Under the pieces are notes generated by a model. That model saw only the letters and a list, made by a program, of their open reading frames with translations, was not told the origin of the DNA and did not search any database. 64,000 nt of DNA from CAYFVR01 sp046541515 (GTDB lineage: Bacteria; Desulfobacterota; Desulfobacteria; Desulfobacterales; Desulfococcaceae), in assembly GCA_046541515.1 (NCBI GenBank), contig JBKHDD010000005.1:10406-74405 (forward strand), read 5' to 3'. Shown in pieces: positions 8,752 through 18,759 of this stretch (the first letter of the stretch is position 1; every line of letters starts with the position of its first letter). The position numbers and the translations under genes were made by a program.

Positions 8752-8889
8752 GCAGCCAGTTCCCCATCAAAATAAACGGCGCCCAATAAAAAGGATGGGC
8801 ATACGGCCGCTCCGGCCCGGGCCAGTTCCAGCGACCCCACCACGCCCCCCTCTACTGGGGACCGTTTATTTTGGTGGGGCATTGGTTGT
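8752..8889. repeat. Inverted-repeat element, about 138 bp
   Basis: The left arm CCCCATCAAAATAAACGG (8762-8779) matches the right arm CCGTTTATTTTGGTGGGG (8862-8879) as an inverted repeat with one mismatch in 18. Pairing continues outward with several G-U compatible changes (GCAGCCAGTT against ATTGGTTGT). It would fold into one long hairpin around an 82-base core with no gene. The outer end ATTGGTT also resembles, inverted, the AACCAGTGCCCC at 7091-7102, on the other side of the AAA gene. Confidence 0.5.
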
Positions 8890-9320
8890 GACTAACCCCT
8901 CTTTGGGGAGCCTACCTCCATATCTATAATAGCCCTCTCTTCCCGCCGATTTACAAAAAATTCCTTTGCTATGTCTTTCTTTAAAGTTACCCCCCCAATT
9001 TTCCACAAAAAATGGAAACCTCCCTCTTATTTTCCATACATCCCACCCTTTTCAAATCAAATCAACTGTATTTTCGGAATATAACCCGCCTTGCTCTTCA
9101 TCAAGCCCTAACAAAAACCGGTTATTGTTTTACCAATAGGTTGAAAAATTTTCCGCAGGATGGCACAGGAAGCCCTTTGGGTTCGGGGTGCGCTTGGTCT
9201 TTGCCGCCAAAAATGGGCCGGGAACAACCCGCCCGTCCGAGACGGGCGTCCACGGTCGCCCTTCCGTCCGCAGGGCGGCCAAAAAGGAAGATATCCATCA
9301 CGAAAAAATGGGGAGGATAC
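8890..9320. other. Leader region of the first chemoreceptor gene
   Basis: No gene is supported here. An open frame continues upstream of the receptor start but its codons (from 9012) lack conserved features and have an A/T-rich composition unlike the receptor. The region holds an A/T-rich part (8930-9150), where a promoter is likely, and two adjacent hairpins (9230-9277). Confidence 0.45.
9230..9277 (+). promoter_or_regulatory. Two adjacent hairpins in the leader of the chemoreceptor gene
   Basis: CGCCCGTC-CGA-GACGGGCG is a perfect 8-bp stem with a 3-base loop. Nine bases on, GTCGCCCT and AGGGCGGC pair around a 9-base loop with one G-U pair. The second is followed by CCAAAAAGG, not a T-run, so they are not a classical terminator. 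They lie 44-90 bases before the start codon and could affect mRNA stability or translation. Confidence 0.35.
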
Positions 9321-11378
9321 ATGCCAAAACTCCACATGGGATTGCGGTCCAAAATGGTGGTTCAGCTCGGGGGCGTCCTGCTGATTTCGTTCGCCCTGAT
9401 GCTCTATTTCGTGTCGCTGCGATCCGCGGAAACGGCGAAAGGGTCCGCCCGCCAATTCGCGGAAACGCTGGCGGACCAATACGGCGCGGAAGTGGAGGCC
9501 GAACTGGAGGCCGCCATGAACACCGCCCGCACCACGGCCCAGTTTTTCGCCGGGCTCAAAAACAGCGGCCTTCCCATGGAGCGCCCGGCCCTTGTCCGGG
9601 GCTTGCGGGGCGTGTTGTCTCAATCGCCCGGGCTGTTCGGCATCTGGACCGTCTGGGAACCCGACGCCCTGGACGGCCGGGACGCCGAATTCGTCGACGC
9701 CCCCGGCCACGACGGAACCGGACGCTTCATCCCCTACTGGAATCGCCAGGGCGGACTACATTTGGAGCCCTGCGTGGATTACGACGCCCCGGGTCTCAAC
9801 GGCGACTACTACCGACGGCCCATGACCACCGGCCATGAAATCCTGCTGGAACCGGTGGCCTACCAGATCGGCGGGGAGCTTGTGACGGTGGTCAGCGCCA
9901 TCGTGCCCATCGAAACCGACGCGGGACGGCTGGGGGTGGTCGGCGTGGATTTTTCCATGGACCGGATGGCGGAAATCGCCAGTGGAATCCGTCCCTTGGG
10001 GGCTGGATTCGGTCTTGTCGCCGCCCAGAACCACAACGTCGCGGCGGGGCCGGAGGCGGAATGGAGCGGAAAACCGACGACGGAGGTGCTGGATCTGCCG
10101 GAAAAGGTTCACGAGGCCGCCCACGCCGGCGAAAGCATCCGGCACCATGTCCATCTGGACGGCCGGGAATACCTCGCCGCCTCCTCCGCCATTCGCGTCG
10201 GGAAGGCGGAGGAGGCCTGGCGGCTTTGGGTGGCGCTTCCCATGCGGGAAGCCATGGCGGAGGTCCGCTCCCTTCGCCAGAGGATGCTGGCCGTTTCCGC
10301 CGGGGCGCTGGCGATCCTTTTCGCGGCGATCTTCATTCTTTCCCGCCAGATCACGCGAAAGACCCGGAAGCTGGCCCGGGAACTCGGGGAGGATTCCGAG
10401 GACCTGAACACCGCCTCTCGGGAGGTGGCCGCCATCAGCCGGCAAATTTCCGAAGGGGCCGGCGAGCAGGCGGCGGGGTTGGAGGAAACGTCGGCTTCGC
10501 TGGAGGAAATTTCGGCCCTCAGTCGAGAAAACGCCGGTCGCGTGGCGGAAATCGACCGCGTCATGCGGGAGGACGCCTCGGAAAGCTTCCAAGAGATCCA
10601 GCGGCGGATGTCCGACATGAACCAGGCCGCCGCCGCGGTCCAGAGGGCCGGGGAGGAGACGGCGCGGATCATCCGGACCATCGACGAAATCGCCTTTCAG
10701 ACCAATTTGCTTTCCCTGAACGCGGCGGTGGAGGCGGCCCGGGCGGGCGAAGCCGGCGCGGGATTCGGCGTGGTGGCGGAGGAAGTGCGGGCCCTGGCCA
10801 TCCGGGCGGCCGAGGCCGCGCGGGAATCGGCCGGCCTGATCCAGAAAACCCGACGCCACAACGCCGAGATCGTGGAACTGGCCGAAAAGGTCAACGGCGC
10901 GGTGGCCGGCAACCACGACATCGCCGAACGGGTGACCCGGGCCATGGCCGACATTCGTTCCGCCTCCGACCACCAAGCTGAAGGACTGGGGGAAATCAGC
11001 CGGGCCGCGGCGGAAATGGACCGGGTCGTTCAGCAAAACGCCGCCTCCGCCCAGGAAGCCTCCGCCGTCGCATACGCCTTGCTGGAACGGGCCGACCGAA
11101 GCCGCAAATCCGTGGCCGAACTGCTCGCGGTGATCGCGGGGAAAAATGGGAATTCCCGCTTGGCCCCTTCGATTCCGGAGAAAGTGGAATCCGGTGTCTC
11201 CCTCTGTCGGTTCACCCGCCATCCAGTTTCCCGTCGCGGCAGCGCCAAAAAGAACGGTTCATCGGCGAGGGGTGGTGAAAGTCCCAAGGTCATCGGCCCT
11301 CCCGCCGAGAGCCTTCCAAGCCCGCCGGAATGGGAAAAGAAAGAGGGGAAGGAAGCGGAAAACCGGGAAAACGTTTAA
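9321..11378 (+). CDS. Methyl-accepting chemotaxis protein, double-Cache sensor
   Basis: 685 residues from the ATG at 9321, chosen because GGGGAGGA lies 6-13 bases upstream and the protein then opens with a basic stretch and one membrane helix (about 13-31). A periplasmic double-Cache domain follows (about 35-310; [44 protein letters not shown]), then a second membrane helix (about 320-340). The cytoplasmic part holds the receptor signalling tip ([40 protein letters not shown]). No clear HAMP domain is seen after helix two. The tail (last 80 residues) is unusually variable and basic. The sensor domain is closely similar to that of the hybrid kinase at 15308-18151, suggesting a shared ligand. 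Confidence 0.92.
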   Translation: MPKLHMGLRSKMVVQLGGVLLISFALMLYFVSLRSAETAKGSARQFAETLADQYGAEVEAELEAAMNTARTTAQFFAGLKNSGLPMERPALVRGLRGVLSQSPGLFGIWTVWEPDALDGRDAEFVDAPGHDGTGRFIPYWNRQGGLHLEPCVDYDAPGLNGDYYRRPMTTGHEILLEPVAYQIGGELVTVVSAIVPIETDAGRLGVVGVDFSMDRMAEIASGIRPLGAGFGLVAAQNHNVAAGPEAEWSGKPTTEVLDLPEKVHEAAHAGESIRHHVHLDGREYLAASSAIRVGKAEEAWRLWVALPMREAMAEVRSLRQRMLAVSAGALAILFAAIFILSRQITRKTRKLARELGEDSEDLNTASREVAAISRQISEGAGEQAAGLEETSASLEEISALSRENAGRVAEIDRVMREDASESFQEIQRRMSDMNQAAAAVQRAGEETARIIRTIDEIAFQTNLLSLNAAVEAARAGEAGAGFGVVAEEVRALAIRAAEAARESAGLIQKTRRHNAEIVELAEKVNGAVAGNHDIAERVTRAMADIRSASDHQAEGLGEISRAAAEMDRVVQQNAASAQEASAVAYALLERADRSRKSVAELLAVIAGKNGNSRLAPSIPEKVESGVSLCRFTRHPVSRRGSAKKNGSSARGGESPKVIGPPAESLPSPPEWEKKEGKEAENRENV

Positions 11379-11412
11379 CAAAACCCTAACTTGACCCATT
11401 CTCGGCCGGAAA

Positions 11413-11432
11413 GATAAACGTTATAATTTATC
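11413..11432 (+). promoter_or_regulatory. Inverted repeat containing a TATAAT box
   Basis: GATAAA and TTTATC form 6-bp arms around CGTTATAA, so a perfect -10 box (TATAAT, 11422-11427) overlaps a dyad. It lies about 100 bp before the receiver-CheC gene. A TTGACC hexamer upstream (about 11391) is too far (25 bp) for a standard -35 box, so an activator or an alternative -35 would be needed. Confidence 0.4.
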
Positions 11433-11528
11433 CAATAAAGGACGGCGGCGTTTCGTGTGGTTCGATCGACCAGGGCACCCCCTGCCGTCCGGATCGATCG
11501 GATCGGTTTTTTTTCCGGGGAAACTCCC

Positions 11529-12560
11529 ATGGAAGGGTGTTTGAACGCTTTGAAAAAAATCCTCATTGTCGATGACTCCCCCGTTGCGCGGATGATGCTG
11601 AAAAGCTGTCTGCCCAAGGCCAAGGAATTTTCCCTGGCCGAGGCCGGAAACGGGCGGGAGGCCATCGAGAAATATTTCGATTTCGGCCCGGAGCTGACCT
11701 TCATGGATCTGACCATGCCGGAGATGGACGGCTATGCCGCCATCGAGCGCATCCGCGAAAGAGACCCGGAGGCCCGGATCGTGGTGATGACCGCCGACGT
11801 TCAAAAGCGGGCGGTGGAGCGGGTTCAAAACCTGGGAGCCTTGGACATCCTGAAAAAACCGCCCCGTGCCGAGGTGGTGTTCCAGACCCTCTCCCGCATC
11901 GAAGCCGAGATGACCCAAACGCCCGTCCGGACGGTCTTTTCCGAAAGGGAAAAGGACATCCTCCAGGAGATCATGAACATCGCCTTCGGCAACGCGGCGG
12001 CCGATCTCTCGGAAATTATTGACATTTACGTGGAGCTGACCGCCCCGAAGGTGCGACTGATCGGCGCCGCGGAAATTCCCGGCCACATTTCGGAGCGGAT
12101 GCGGCTCGGCGACGACGGCACCAGCCTGGTGGTGCAGAATTTCTGGGGCAATTTCAACGGAATGGGGCTTCTGGTCCTTCCGGAAAACGCGGGCATGGGC
12201 CTCATTCGGGTGATGCAGGACCTGGACGGCGACGAGGACGCCGACCGGCCCCTGGCCCACCAGGAACGGGAAATCCTGATGGAGGTGGGCAACATCCTCA
12301 TCGGGGCCTGCGTGGGCAAAATCTGCGAACTGCTGGACACCTTCGTCACCTACACGCCGCCGCGCATCGTTTCCGAGGCCGGACGAGACGGCCCGTCCTT
12401 CCTGGACTCCCTGGAGGAAGACCGGTTCGCCATCTTGCTGGAAACGGTGTTTCGTTTTGAAAGCGTGGACATCAACGGCCAATTGCTGCTGATCACCAGC
12501 CAGAACGCCATCGAGTGGCTTCGCAAGGCGCTCAACGCCTTTATGGAACAGTGGGCATGA
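11529..12560 (+). CDS. Receiver domain fused to CheC-type CheY-P phosphatase
   Basis: 343 residues. Residues about 8-125 form a receiver (KKILIVDDSPVARMMLKSCL, Asp in ELTFMDLTMPEMDG, Lys in ILKKPP). Residues about 135-340 match CheC, with both phosphatase helices: EIMNIAFGNAAADLSEI (E-x-x-N) and EREILMEVGNILIGACVG (E-x-x-N). CheC dephosphorylates CheY-P, so this protein probably resets chemotaxis signals under the control of its own phosphorylation. The start ATG at 11529 is preferred over upstream GTG because the receiver fold begins directly after it. Its stop overlaps the start of the diguanylate cyclase by ATGA, so the two are translationally coupled. Confidence 0.88.
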   Translation: MEGCLNALKKILIVDDSPVARMMLKSCLPKAKEFSLAEAGNGREAIEKYFDFGPELTFMDLTMPEMDGYAAIERIRERDPEARIVVMTADVQKRAVERVQNLGALDILKKPPRAEVVFQTLSRIEAEMTQTPVRTVFSEREKDILQEIMNIAFGNAAADLSEIIDIYVELTAPKVRLIGAAEIPGHISERMRLGDDGTSLVVQNFWGNFNGMGLLVLPENAGMGLIRVMQDLDGDEDADRPLAHQEREILMEVGNILIGACVGKICELLDTFVTYTPPRIVSEAGRDGPSFLDSLEEDRFAILLETVFRFESVDINGQLLLITSQNAIEWLRKALNAFMEQWA

Positions 12561-13504
12561 AGCTCGACCAGCTATTCGACATGATCGACATCGGCATAGT
12601 GGTGCTGGATTTGCGGCTCGCCGTGTGTCGATGGAACCGCTGGATGGAGATCCACAGCGGCATTTCCGCCGAAGAGATTATTGGCAGGCCGGCCTTCGAC
12701 TTTTTCCCGAATTTGGATTCCCCTCGGTTCCACCGCAATTTCAAGGCGGTTTCCACCTTCGGCAACTTCGCCTTTTTCTCCCGAAAGCTCCACCGATATC
12801 TCTTCCCCCTTCCCGTTCCCGCCCTTTCCGACGACGCCGCCGTTTTCGACCACATGCAGCAGACCTGCACCATGGGACCGCTTCGGGACGACGACCAGGC
12901 GATCCGCCACGTCTACATCATGGTCCAGGACGTCACCGAAATCGCCGCATACGAACGAAAACTGCTGAAAATGAACATGCGGGACGGACTGACCGGGGCC
13001 TTCAACCGCCGGTACCTGGAAATCCGGCTGCGGGAGGAGTTGGAGCGATACGCCAGGTACGGCCGGCCTTTCAGCGTCATCCTTCAGGACCTGGATTGGT
13101 TCAAGGCCGTCAACGACACCCATGGCCATCTCTGCGGCGATTTCGTCCTGAAAAAATTCACCGAACTCATGAAAACCCGACTTCGAAAATCGGACCTGTT
13201 CGCCCGTTTCGGCGGGGAGGAGTTCTGCGTGCTGCTGACGGAAACCGAAGCCGAAAAGGCGTTGCTGTTGGCCGAAGAACTGCGCGCGCTGACGGAACAG
13301 ACTGAGTTCGAATGGCGGGGAACGAAACTTTCCATTTCCATCAGCCAAGGTGTTTCCGAAATCCAGTCCGACGAGGACGGACCGGAATCGGTTCTTGAGC
13401 GCGCCGATCAGGCGCTGTACCGGGCAAAAATGGAGGGCCGCAATCAGGTGGTCGTCCATCGGAAAAAGGAAAAACCATGCGTTTCCGTTTTTCCCAAAAA
13501 ATGA
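12557..13504 (+). CDS. PAS-GGDEF diguanylate cyclase
   Basis: 315 residues. A PAS domain (about residues 5-130) precedes a GGDEF domain (about 140-300) with the start motif [16 protein letters not shown], the metal-binding Asp in [12 protein letters not shown] and an intact active site, GGEEF. The I-site RxxD (RKSD) stands five residues before it, so the product c-di-GMP should inhibit the enzyme. The protein has no membrane segment; the PAS domain may bind a cofactor or a partner. Its start overlaps the receiver-CheC stop (ATGA) and its end overlaps the next chemoreceptor start by 28 bp, so the three are read as one unit linking chemotaxis and c-di-GMP. Confidence 0.93.
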   Translation: MKLDQLFDMIDIGIVVLDLRLAVCRWNRWMEIHSGISAEEIIGRPAFDFFPNLDSPRFHRNFKAVSTFGNFAFFSRKLHRYLFPLPVPALSDDAAVFDHMQQTCTMGPLRDDDQAIRHVYIMVQDVTEIAAYERKLLKMNMRDGLTGAFNRRYLEIRLREELERYARYGRPFSVILQDLDWFKAVNDTHGHLCGDFVLKKFTELMKTRLRKSDLFARFGGEEFCVLLTETEAEKALLLAEELRALTEQTEFEWRGTKLSISISQGVSEIQSDEDGPESVLERADQALYRAKMEGRNQVVVHRKKEKPCVSVFPKK

Positions 13505-15426
13505 TCGCCCTGGTGGTCGCCGCGGTCCTGGTTTGTTCGGCGGCCATCGGACTGCTGACCTACCGGGTGGTCGCCGAGGGTTTCCAGGCCGAGGCCCGGC
13601 AGAACATTGTCGCCGCCGGCCGGGTGGTGGACGGCTTGATCGAAGGCCGCCGAGAGCGGTGCCTTCAGGCGGCGGGCCTGATCGCCGGGATGGCCGAAGT
13701 CCAGGGGGCCGTGGTCCGGGGGGACGCCGCCGATCTTCAAGAACGCGGGGCGGAATGGATGGCCGCCAGCGGCGCCGATTTCATGACCTTCACCGACGCT
13801 TCGGGAAACGTGATCGCCCGTGCCCACGACGGTCGAAAGGGAGATTCCATCGCCAACCAGGAAATCCTGCGGATCGCCTTGGAAGGCCGAGCCGCGAGCG
13901 GCATCGGGGCCGGAAAACTGGTGGGACTGTCCATTCGGGCCGTTGCGCCGGTGACGGTCGATGGCCGGTTGGCGGGAGCCGTGCTGACGGGCATCCATCT
14001 GACCCGGGACAACGATTTCGTGGACGAAATCCGGGAAACACTGAGGGTTCACGCCACCGTGTTCCACGGCGACCGCCGGGTGTCCACCACCATCCGCCGG
14101 GCCGGGAAACGGATTCGCGGCACCCGGATGGAGAATCCCGCCGTCACCCGGACGGTGTTGGAAGAAGGAAAAACCTTCTACGACGTGAACGAAATTTTGG
14201 GAGAAGACTTCACCGCGGCCTACTGGCCGATCCGGTCCGTCTCCGGCGAAAACTTGGGCATATGGTTCGTGGGAAAGGAGCGCTCTTTCTTGCAACGGGC
14301 CTTTCTGGACATTCTGCGTTCGATTCTTCCGACCTCGGCGGGGGTGGGGCTGCTGGTTTCTCTGGCCGCATGGCTGACCGTTCGCCGGAGTCTGGCCCCG
14401 GTCTTCCCCTGCATCCGGTTCGCAAAGGGATTGGCCAAGGGACGGCTGTCCGGGCGCCTGCCTTCGGGCCGCTCCGATGAAATCGGCGAGCTGGCGGCGG
14501 CCCTCGGCCGTATGGCCGCCCGGCTGAGGGAGGTCGTCCGGGAGGTGGTTCACGGCGCCGAAAATGTTCGATCCGGAAGCCGGCAAGTGAGCGTCGGCGC
14601 CCAACAAATCGCGGCCGGGTCCGAGCGACAGAAAATCGCCGCCGAGGCGCTGATGCGGGCCATGGGAGAGCGGGCCGCGGCGGCGGAAGCGATGGCCGAA
14701 TCCTCCGCCGCGAGAGCGGAGGAAAGCGGCGCGGCGGCCACGGAGGCGGTGAAGGCCCTGAGGGCCATCGCGGAGCAGATTCGGGTGGTGGAGGAGATCG
14801 CCCGGCAAACCGACCTTTTGGCCTTGAACGCGGCGGTGGAAGCCGCCCGGGCAGGAGAGGCCGGCAGGGGGTTCGCCGTTGTGGCGGATGAAGTGAGAAG
14901 CCTCGCGGAGAAATCCCAAACCGCCGCCAATTCGGTGGCGCGCATTTCCGAAAAAACCTTCGAAATCGCCGAGCGGTCCGGCTCCATCCTCGCCGAAATG
15001 GTTCCGGATATCCGGCGAACGGCGGAGCAGGTCCGGGACATCAGCGAAGCCTGTCGGGCCGGCGGTTCCGGGGCGGAGACGATTCGCGCCGCCTTCGATC
15101 AATTCGACAACGTGATCCGTGAAAACGCTTCCGCGGCGGAACAAATGGCCGCCGCGGCCGAAGAGCTGAACGCCCAGGCCGACCAGTTGGGCGAGACGAT
15201 ACGTTTTTTCCGGGGAGAAGCGCAATCTGAAACGGGATTCGGCGCAAAGACGATTTCCATCAACCCGTCTTCGCGCGGCGGCTGTGAAATTCCGACAAGC
15301 CAACCCTTCAGGGGGGCGAGGCGACGGCGCCGCGGTTCCACTCCGCCATCCGTTCTTCCGCCGGGGCGGCCGCCTTCGCGGCGTCCAGGGCCGCGCGAAC
15401 CGTCCGGGCCAGTTGAAGCTGGGTGA
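13477..15426 (+). CDS. Methyl-accepting chemotaxis protein with long overlapping C-terminal tail
   Basis: 649 residues. It has one N-terminal membrane helix (about 9-29), a periplasmic Cache-like sensor (about 35-270; [20 protein letters not shown]), a second helix (about 290-310), a HAMP region ([20 protein letters not shown]) and the receptor signalling domain ([40 protein letters not shown]). The family end is near [11 protein letters not shown]; the last 70 residues are low-complexity, Arg/Pro/Ser-rich, and run 119 bp into the 3' end of the convergent hybrid kinase. That tail looks like read-through after loss of the original stop. The ATG at 13477 has AAGGAAAA upstream, inside the diguanylate cyclase gene. 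Confidence 0.9.
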   Translation: MRFRFSQKMIALVVAAVLVCSAAIGLLTYRVVAEGFQAEARQNIVAAGRVVDGLIEGRRERCLQAAGLIAGMAEVQGAVVRGDAADLQERGAEWMAASGADFMTFTDASGNVIARAHDGRKGDSIANQEILRIALEGRAASGIGAGKLVGLSIRAVAPVTVDGRLAGAVLTGIHLTRDNDFVDEIRETLRVHATVFHGDRRVSTTIRRAGKRIRGTRMENPAVTRTVLEEGKTFYDVNEILGEDFTAAYWPIRSVSGENLGIWFVGKERSFLQRAFLDILRSILPTSAGVGLLVSLAAWLTVRRSLAPVFPCIRFAKGLAKGRLSGRLPSGRSDEIGELAAALGRMAARLREVVREVVHGAENVRSGSRQVSVGAQQIAAGSERQKIAAEALMRAMGERAAAAEAMAESSAARAEESGAAATEAVKALRAIAEQIRVVEEIARQTDLLALNAAVEAARAGEAGRGFAVVADEVRSLAEKSQTAANSVARISEKTFEIAERSGSILAEMVPDIRRTAEQVRDISEACRAGGSGAETIRAAFDQFDNVIRENASAAEQMAAAAEELNAQADQLGETIRFFRGEAQSETGFGAKTISINPSSRGGCEIPTSQPFRGARRRRRGSTPPSVLPPGRPPSRRPGPREPSGPVEAG

Positions 15427-18151
15427 ATGGCTTGGCCAGAACGGCGCCAATGCCCGCGTTCCGAAGGGTTTCCGGCGGCAGGGCGTCCAGGGAGCCGGAG
15501 TAGAGGATCACCGGCAAATCCGGACGCCGTCGGAGAACGTCCCGGGCCAGATCGAGGCCGCTAAGCTCCGCCATGCTCAGGTCGGTCACCAGCAGGTCCG
15601 CGCCGCGGGGATTTTCCCGCAAATCATCGCGGGCCGCGATCGCGCGGTTGTAAACCGTCGCCTGGTAGCCGGCCTCCCGCAGCATTCTGGCCACCACCCG
15701 GGCCACCGAAGCCTCGTCGTCCACCAGCACCACTCGTTCCGTGCCTTGGGGAATCGCAGTGGAACGGGGATCGGTCGTTTCCGGATCGGAAACTCGGTCC
15801 CCGGAAGGGAGATACACCGAAACGGTGGTTCCCTCGTCCCTCCGGCTGAAAACCTGGATGTTCCCGCCGTAGTCCCTCACAATGCCGTAGACGATGGCCA
15901 GGCCCATTCCGGTCCCCTTTCCTTCCGCCTTGGTGGTGAAGTAGGGCTCGAAAATCCGGTCCCGCACCTCTTCCGGAATCCCGTCGCCGGAATCCCGAAT
16001 GATCAGTCGAAGATAATCGCCGTCCACCAGTCCTTCGGCGGAACGGTCGGAAATCCTCGTCGCCTCCAGCCGGATTTCGATGACTCCGGGCCGGTCGCCA
16101 ATGGCGTGGGCCGCGTTGGTGACCAGATTCATAACGATCTGGTGGATGTGCGTGGGGTTGGCCAGCGCGGGTGGGCAGTGGTCGGGAATGCTTTCCCGGA
16201 TGTCTATCAGCTTGGGCAAGCTGGCCCGCAATAGTTTCAGCACTTCTTTGACCACCACTTCCATTTGAATGGGCCCCCTTTCCCGCCGGCCGCCTCTGCA
16301 GAAGGTGAGAATCTGGGTGACCAGCTCCCGGGCCCGTTGCGCGGCGGAGTGAATCTCCCACAGGTAGCCGGCTACTTTTTCTTCTTCCGGGAGGATGCGA
16401 AGGGCCAGTTCCGAAAACCCCATGATGGGCGCAAGGATGTTGTTGAAATCGTGGGCGATGCCGCCGGCCAGATTGCCGATGGCTTCCATTTTTTGGGATT
16501 GTTGCAGGCGGTGTTCCAGCTCCCGCTTTTCTCGCTCCGCCCGTCGTCGCCCGGTGATGTCGTTGCCGAAGGCGATTAGTTCCACCGGCAATCCGTCCCG
16601 GTTTCGTCGAAGGGTAAAATTCCAGAGGACCGTGGCGTGATGGCCGTCCAGGGATTCGACCTCGGATTCCCGGGAATTGAGGCCGGCCAGATCCCGACGA
16701 AACAGGCAGGGAAAGGAAAATTCCGGCTCGGAAAGCGCCAAAAGGTCGTGCACCGGCCGGTTTACCGCTTCGTCGGCCGAGAGACCGATGAGTCGTTCTC
16801 CCGCCGGATTGAGATAATTCAAGGCGCCGTCCGGCCGAATCGAGAGGATGGGGCCGGGCGCCACCTGGAGCAACTCCCGGGAGTAATCCCGCTCCTCCTG
16901 AAGACTGCGCATCACCGCCTTCAATCGATCCGCCATCTGGTTGAAGGCGGTGGCCAGCTCCCCCATTTCGTCTTCCGACTCCACGGAAAGCGGCGTCTCC
17001 AGCGATTCCCGGCCGGATGCGATGTCGTTGAAGCTTCGCGCCATCCTCCGAATGGGCCGGGTCAGCACGGCGCGAATGATCCAGGAAACCAGCGCCAGAA
17101 TGAGCAGCAGCGAAATCGCCGCGATCAGGATGGCGTTGTTCCGAAGCCGGAAGGCGTCGGCCAGCACCCGCCGAACCGGCACCGAAATCGCCAGCGACCA
17201 GGGCGTTCCCGTGTGGCCAACGTCAATGGGAGAAATCACCATGAAGGATCGTTGGCCGTTGACCGGATCGGCGTCCCGAACCCAGGATCGGGTTTCTCCG
17301 GCGCGGACGGCGGCCAACACTTCCGGGTCCGAAAAGCCGGGCTGACCGATATGGGCCGGGTCCGGATGGGCCACCACTTCCCCTCCGTTGGTCATCAGGA
17401 AGCAGTGGCCGGCGTCGAACGGGTGGACGCGGGCCACCATCTGGGAGAGTTTTTGCATGGACAAATCAACCCCCGCCACCCCCAGGGAACGACCGCCGAT
17501 GCGAATGGGCGAAACCACGGAGACCACTTCCACGTCCCGGTCGCCGATGACGTAGGTGGTGGGATCGATCACCGTTTCCCGGCCGGTGGTCATGGGGACG
17601 GTGTAGTAATCGCTTTGCGGGCCGGGCGTGTCGTAATCCACGCAGGGTTCCAGGCGCAGGCCGCCCACCCGGTTCCAGTAAGGCACGAATCTGCCGTTTT
17701 CGCTGTGGCCGGGCGCGCCCCGAAATTTTTGGTCCAGACCGTCCAAGGCGTTGGGTTCCCAGACGGTCCAGGCCCCCAGGAGCTGCGGATTGGCCTCCAG
17801 AAACCGGCGGACGAAGCGGATCAACAGTTGCCGATCCGGATAGGCCCGCTCCTGACGCATGGTGGTCAAAACGTTGGCCAGGGAACGGGCCGTGTTGGCG
17901 GCGCCGTCCATGTCGTTGGCAATTTCCGCGGCGTACCGATTGGCCATTTCGACGTTTTTTTCCAGGGCCTCCCGGCGGGCGGTTCGAAAGGAATGGCCGA
18001 TGTTGAAGCCGATGGCGAGAAGATGGGAAAGAAAAACGATGAGACCAATGGGAAGGAGAAGCTTGGCGGCGAGATCCAGGTTCCGGATTCGCCGGCGACC
18101 GCGCCCTGTCCATCGCCGCCAGGAACCGGAAAACAGCCATAGGGATTTCAT
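15308..18151 (-). CDS. Hybrid sensor histidine kinase (double-Cache, HAMP, PAS, kinase, receiver)
   Basis: 947 residues. Order: membrane helix (about 28-48), periplasmic double-Cache domain (about 50-340; [34 protein letters not shown]), second helix, HAMP ([18 protein letters not shown]), PAS ([20 protein letters not shown]), a kinase with phospho-acceptor His in [15 protein letters not shown]-box [10 protein letters not shown] and G-box [10 protein letters not shown], and a C-terminal receiver ([14 protein letters not shown], Asp in [14 protein letters not shown], Lys in LAKPF). The sensor closely resembles that of the receptor at 9321. The ATG has AAAGGA upstream. No separate response-regulator gene is adjacent; output must go through the receiver or a distant partner. 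Confidence 0.94.
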   Translation of the reverse strand: MKSLWLFSGSWRRWTGRGRRRIRNLDLAAKLLLPIGLIVFLSHLLAIGFNIGHSFRTARREALEKNVEMANRYAAEIANDMDGAANTARSLANVLTTMRQERAYPDRQLLIRFVRRFLEANPQLLGAWTVWEPNALDGLDQKFRGAPGHSENGRFVPYWNRVGGLRLEPCVDYDTPGPQSDYYTVPMTTGRETVIDPTTYVIGDRDVEVVSVVSPIRIGGRSLGVAGVDLSMQKLSQMVARVHPFDAGHCFLMTNGGEVVAHPDPAHIGQPGFSDPEVLAAVRAGETRSWVRDADPVNGQRSFMVISPIDVGHTGTPWSLAISVPVRRVLADAFRLRNNAILIAAISLLLILALVSWIIRAVLTRPIRRMARSFNDIASGRESLETPLSVESEDEMGELATAFNQMADRLKAVMRSLQEERDYSRELLQVAPGPILSIRPDGALNYLNPAGERLIGLSADEAVNRPVHDLLALSEPEFSFPCLFRRDLAGLNSRESEVESLDGHHATVLWNFTLRRNRDGLPVELIAFGNDITGRRRAEREKRELEHRLQQSQKMEAIGNLAGGIAHDFNNILAPIMGFSELALRILPEEEKVAGYLWEIHSAAQRARELVTQILTFCRGGRRERGPIQMEVVVKEVLKLLRASLPKLIDIRESIPDHCPPALANPTHIHQIVMNLVTNAAHAIGDRPGVIEIRLEATRISDRSAEGLVDGDYLRLIIRDSGDGIPEEVRDRIFEPYFTTKAEGKGTGMGLAIVYGIVRDYGGNIQVFSRRDEGTTVSVYLPSGDRVSDPETTDPRSTAIPQGTERVVLVDDEASVARVVARMLREAGYQATVYNRAIAARDDLRENPRGADLLVTDLSMAELSGLDLARDVLRRRPDLPVILYSGSLDALPPETLRNAGIGAVLAKPFTQLQLARTVRAALDAAKAAAPAEERMAEWNRGAVASPP

Positions 18152-18576
18152 GGAATATCCTTTGGGAAGTCGATGAACGCGATTGCAAAAAAATATAGGA
18201 AACCATTGTTAGCGCTTTGTGAAGCCGACCATTTTTTTACCGGCGGTTCCAGTTATACCGGAAAAAAGATTATAAAAATTTTTATAATGGAGAAAAGCTT
18301 GAATGCGCTCGGACAATAACAATTCCACCATGTTGCACGATGATTGGCCTGAATTTATAACCAAGCGAATGAGCTAACCGTTCGTTAACATTCTAAGTAA
18401 TTGAAAATTCAATAAAAAATTCTCACCTTTTTGGCGCGCTTTTTGCTCTATCAAAAATGGACGCCAAACGGTTTCGCAAGCGCTTCGGTTTCCCCGCCCT
18501 TTCTTTCCTTCGCCCGACGGCGGTCGGGGATCGAATCGAAGAAGTCTTAATTCCATTTTCTTGGAGGAAACCCAAA
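18152..18576. other. A/T-rich divergent spacer before the PEP-CTERM micro-gene
   Basis: A 425-bp spacer much richer in A/T than its neighbours, between the hybrid kinase (-) and the small PEP-CTERM gene (+). It contains a 20-bp palindrome (18269-18288) and A/T-rich tracts at 18340-18420. An ATG at 18457 is in frame with the PEP-CTERM gene, but the extra 40 residues would bury the signal peptide, so I treat it as non-coding. Confidence 0.5.
18269..18288. promoter_or_regulatory. 20-bp perfect A/T palindrome
   Basis: ATTATAAAAATTTTTATAAT is its own reverse complement. It lies 118 bp upstream of the hybrid kinase start and about 290 bp upstream of the micro-gene start, so it could serve either as an operator or as an A/T-rich bend. 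Chance occurrence of a 20-bp palindrome is low, though A/T bias raises it. Confidence 0.4.
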
Positions 18577-18759
18577 TTGAAGGCGATAGGTTTCGCGGCT
18601 TGGGTCATCTTGGGCTCCTGGTTCTTCTGGAACTCGGGCGCGTTCGCCACGGCAAGCCGGATTTGGGAACCGGTGCCGGAGCCTGGCGGAATGGCCATGT
18701 TTGGCGGCTGGCTACTTGGCCTCGGCATTCTGGCGCGAAAACTCCTTCGCCATCGGTAA
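18577..18759 (+). CDS. 60-residue secreted micro-protein: signal peptide plus PEP-CTERM sorting signal
   Basis: From the TTG at 18577 (GGAGG 9 bases upstream) the protein is 60 residues. Residues 1-25 are a signal peptide (basic KA, hydrophobic core, ending near GAFATA). After about six residues (SRIWEP) comes VPEPGGMAMFGGWLLGLG, then ILARKLLRHR: the V-P-E-P motif, hydrophobic helix and basic end that define PEP-CTERM signals recognised by exosortase. There is almost no mature domain between the two signals. It is followed by 375 bp without a gene and then a receiver-kinase. No exosortase or EPS gene is in the window. It may be a truncated target protein or a genuine tiny surface peptide. Confidence 0.7.
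   Translation: MKAIGFAAWVILGSWFFWNSGAFATASRIWEPVPEPGGMAMFGGWLLGLGILARKLLRHR

Noticed and set aside
9230..9277. Transcription terminator before the chemoreceptor
   Set aside because: The stems are good but no T-run follows on either strand.
9012..9320. An N-terminal extension of the first chemoreceptor
   Set aside because: The extension lacks conserved features, has different composition, and the ATG at 9321 has a good ribosome site and directly precedes the first membrane helix.
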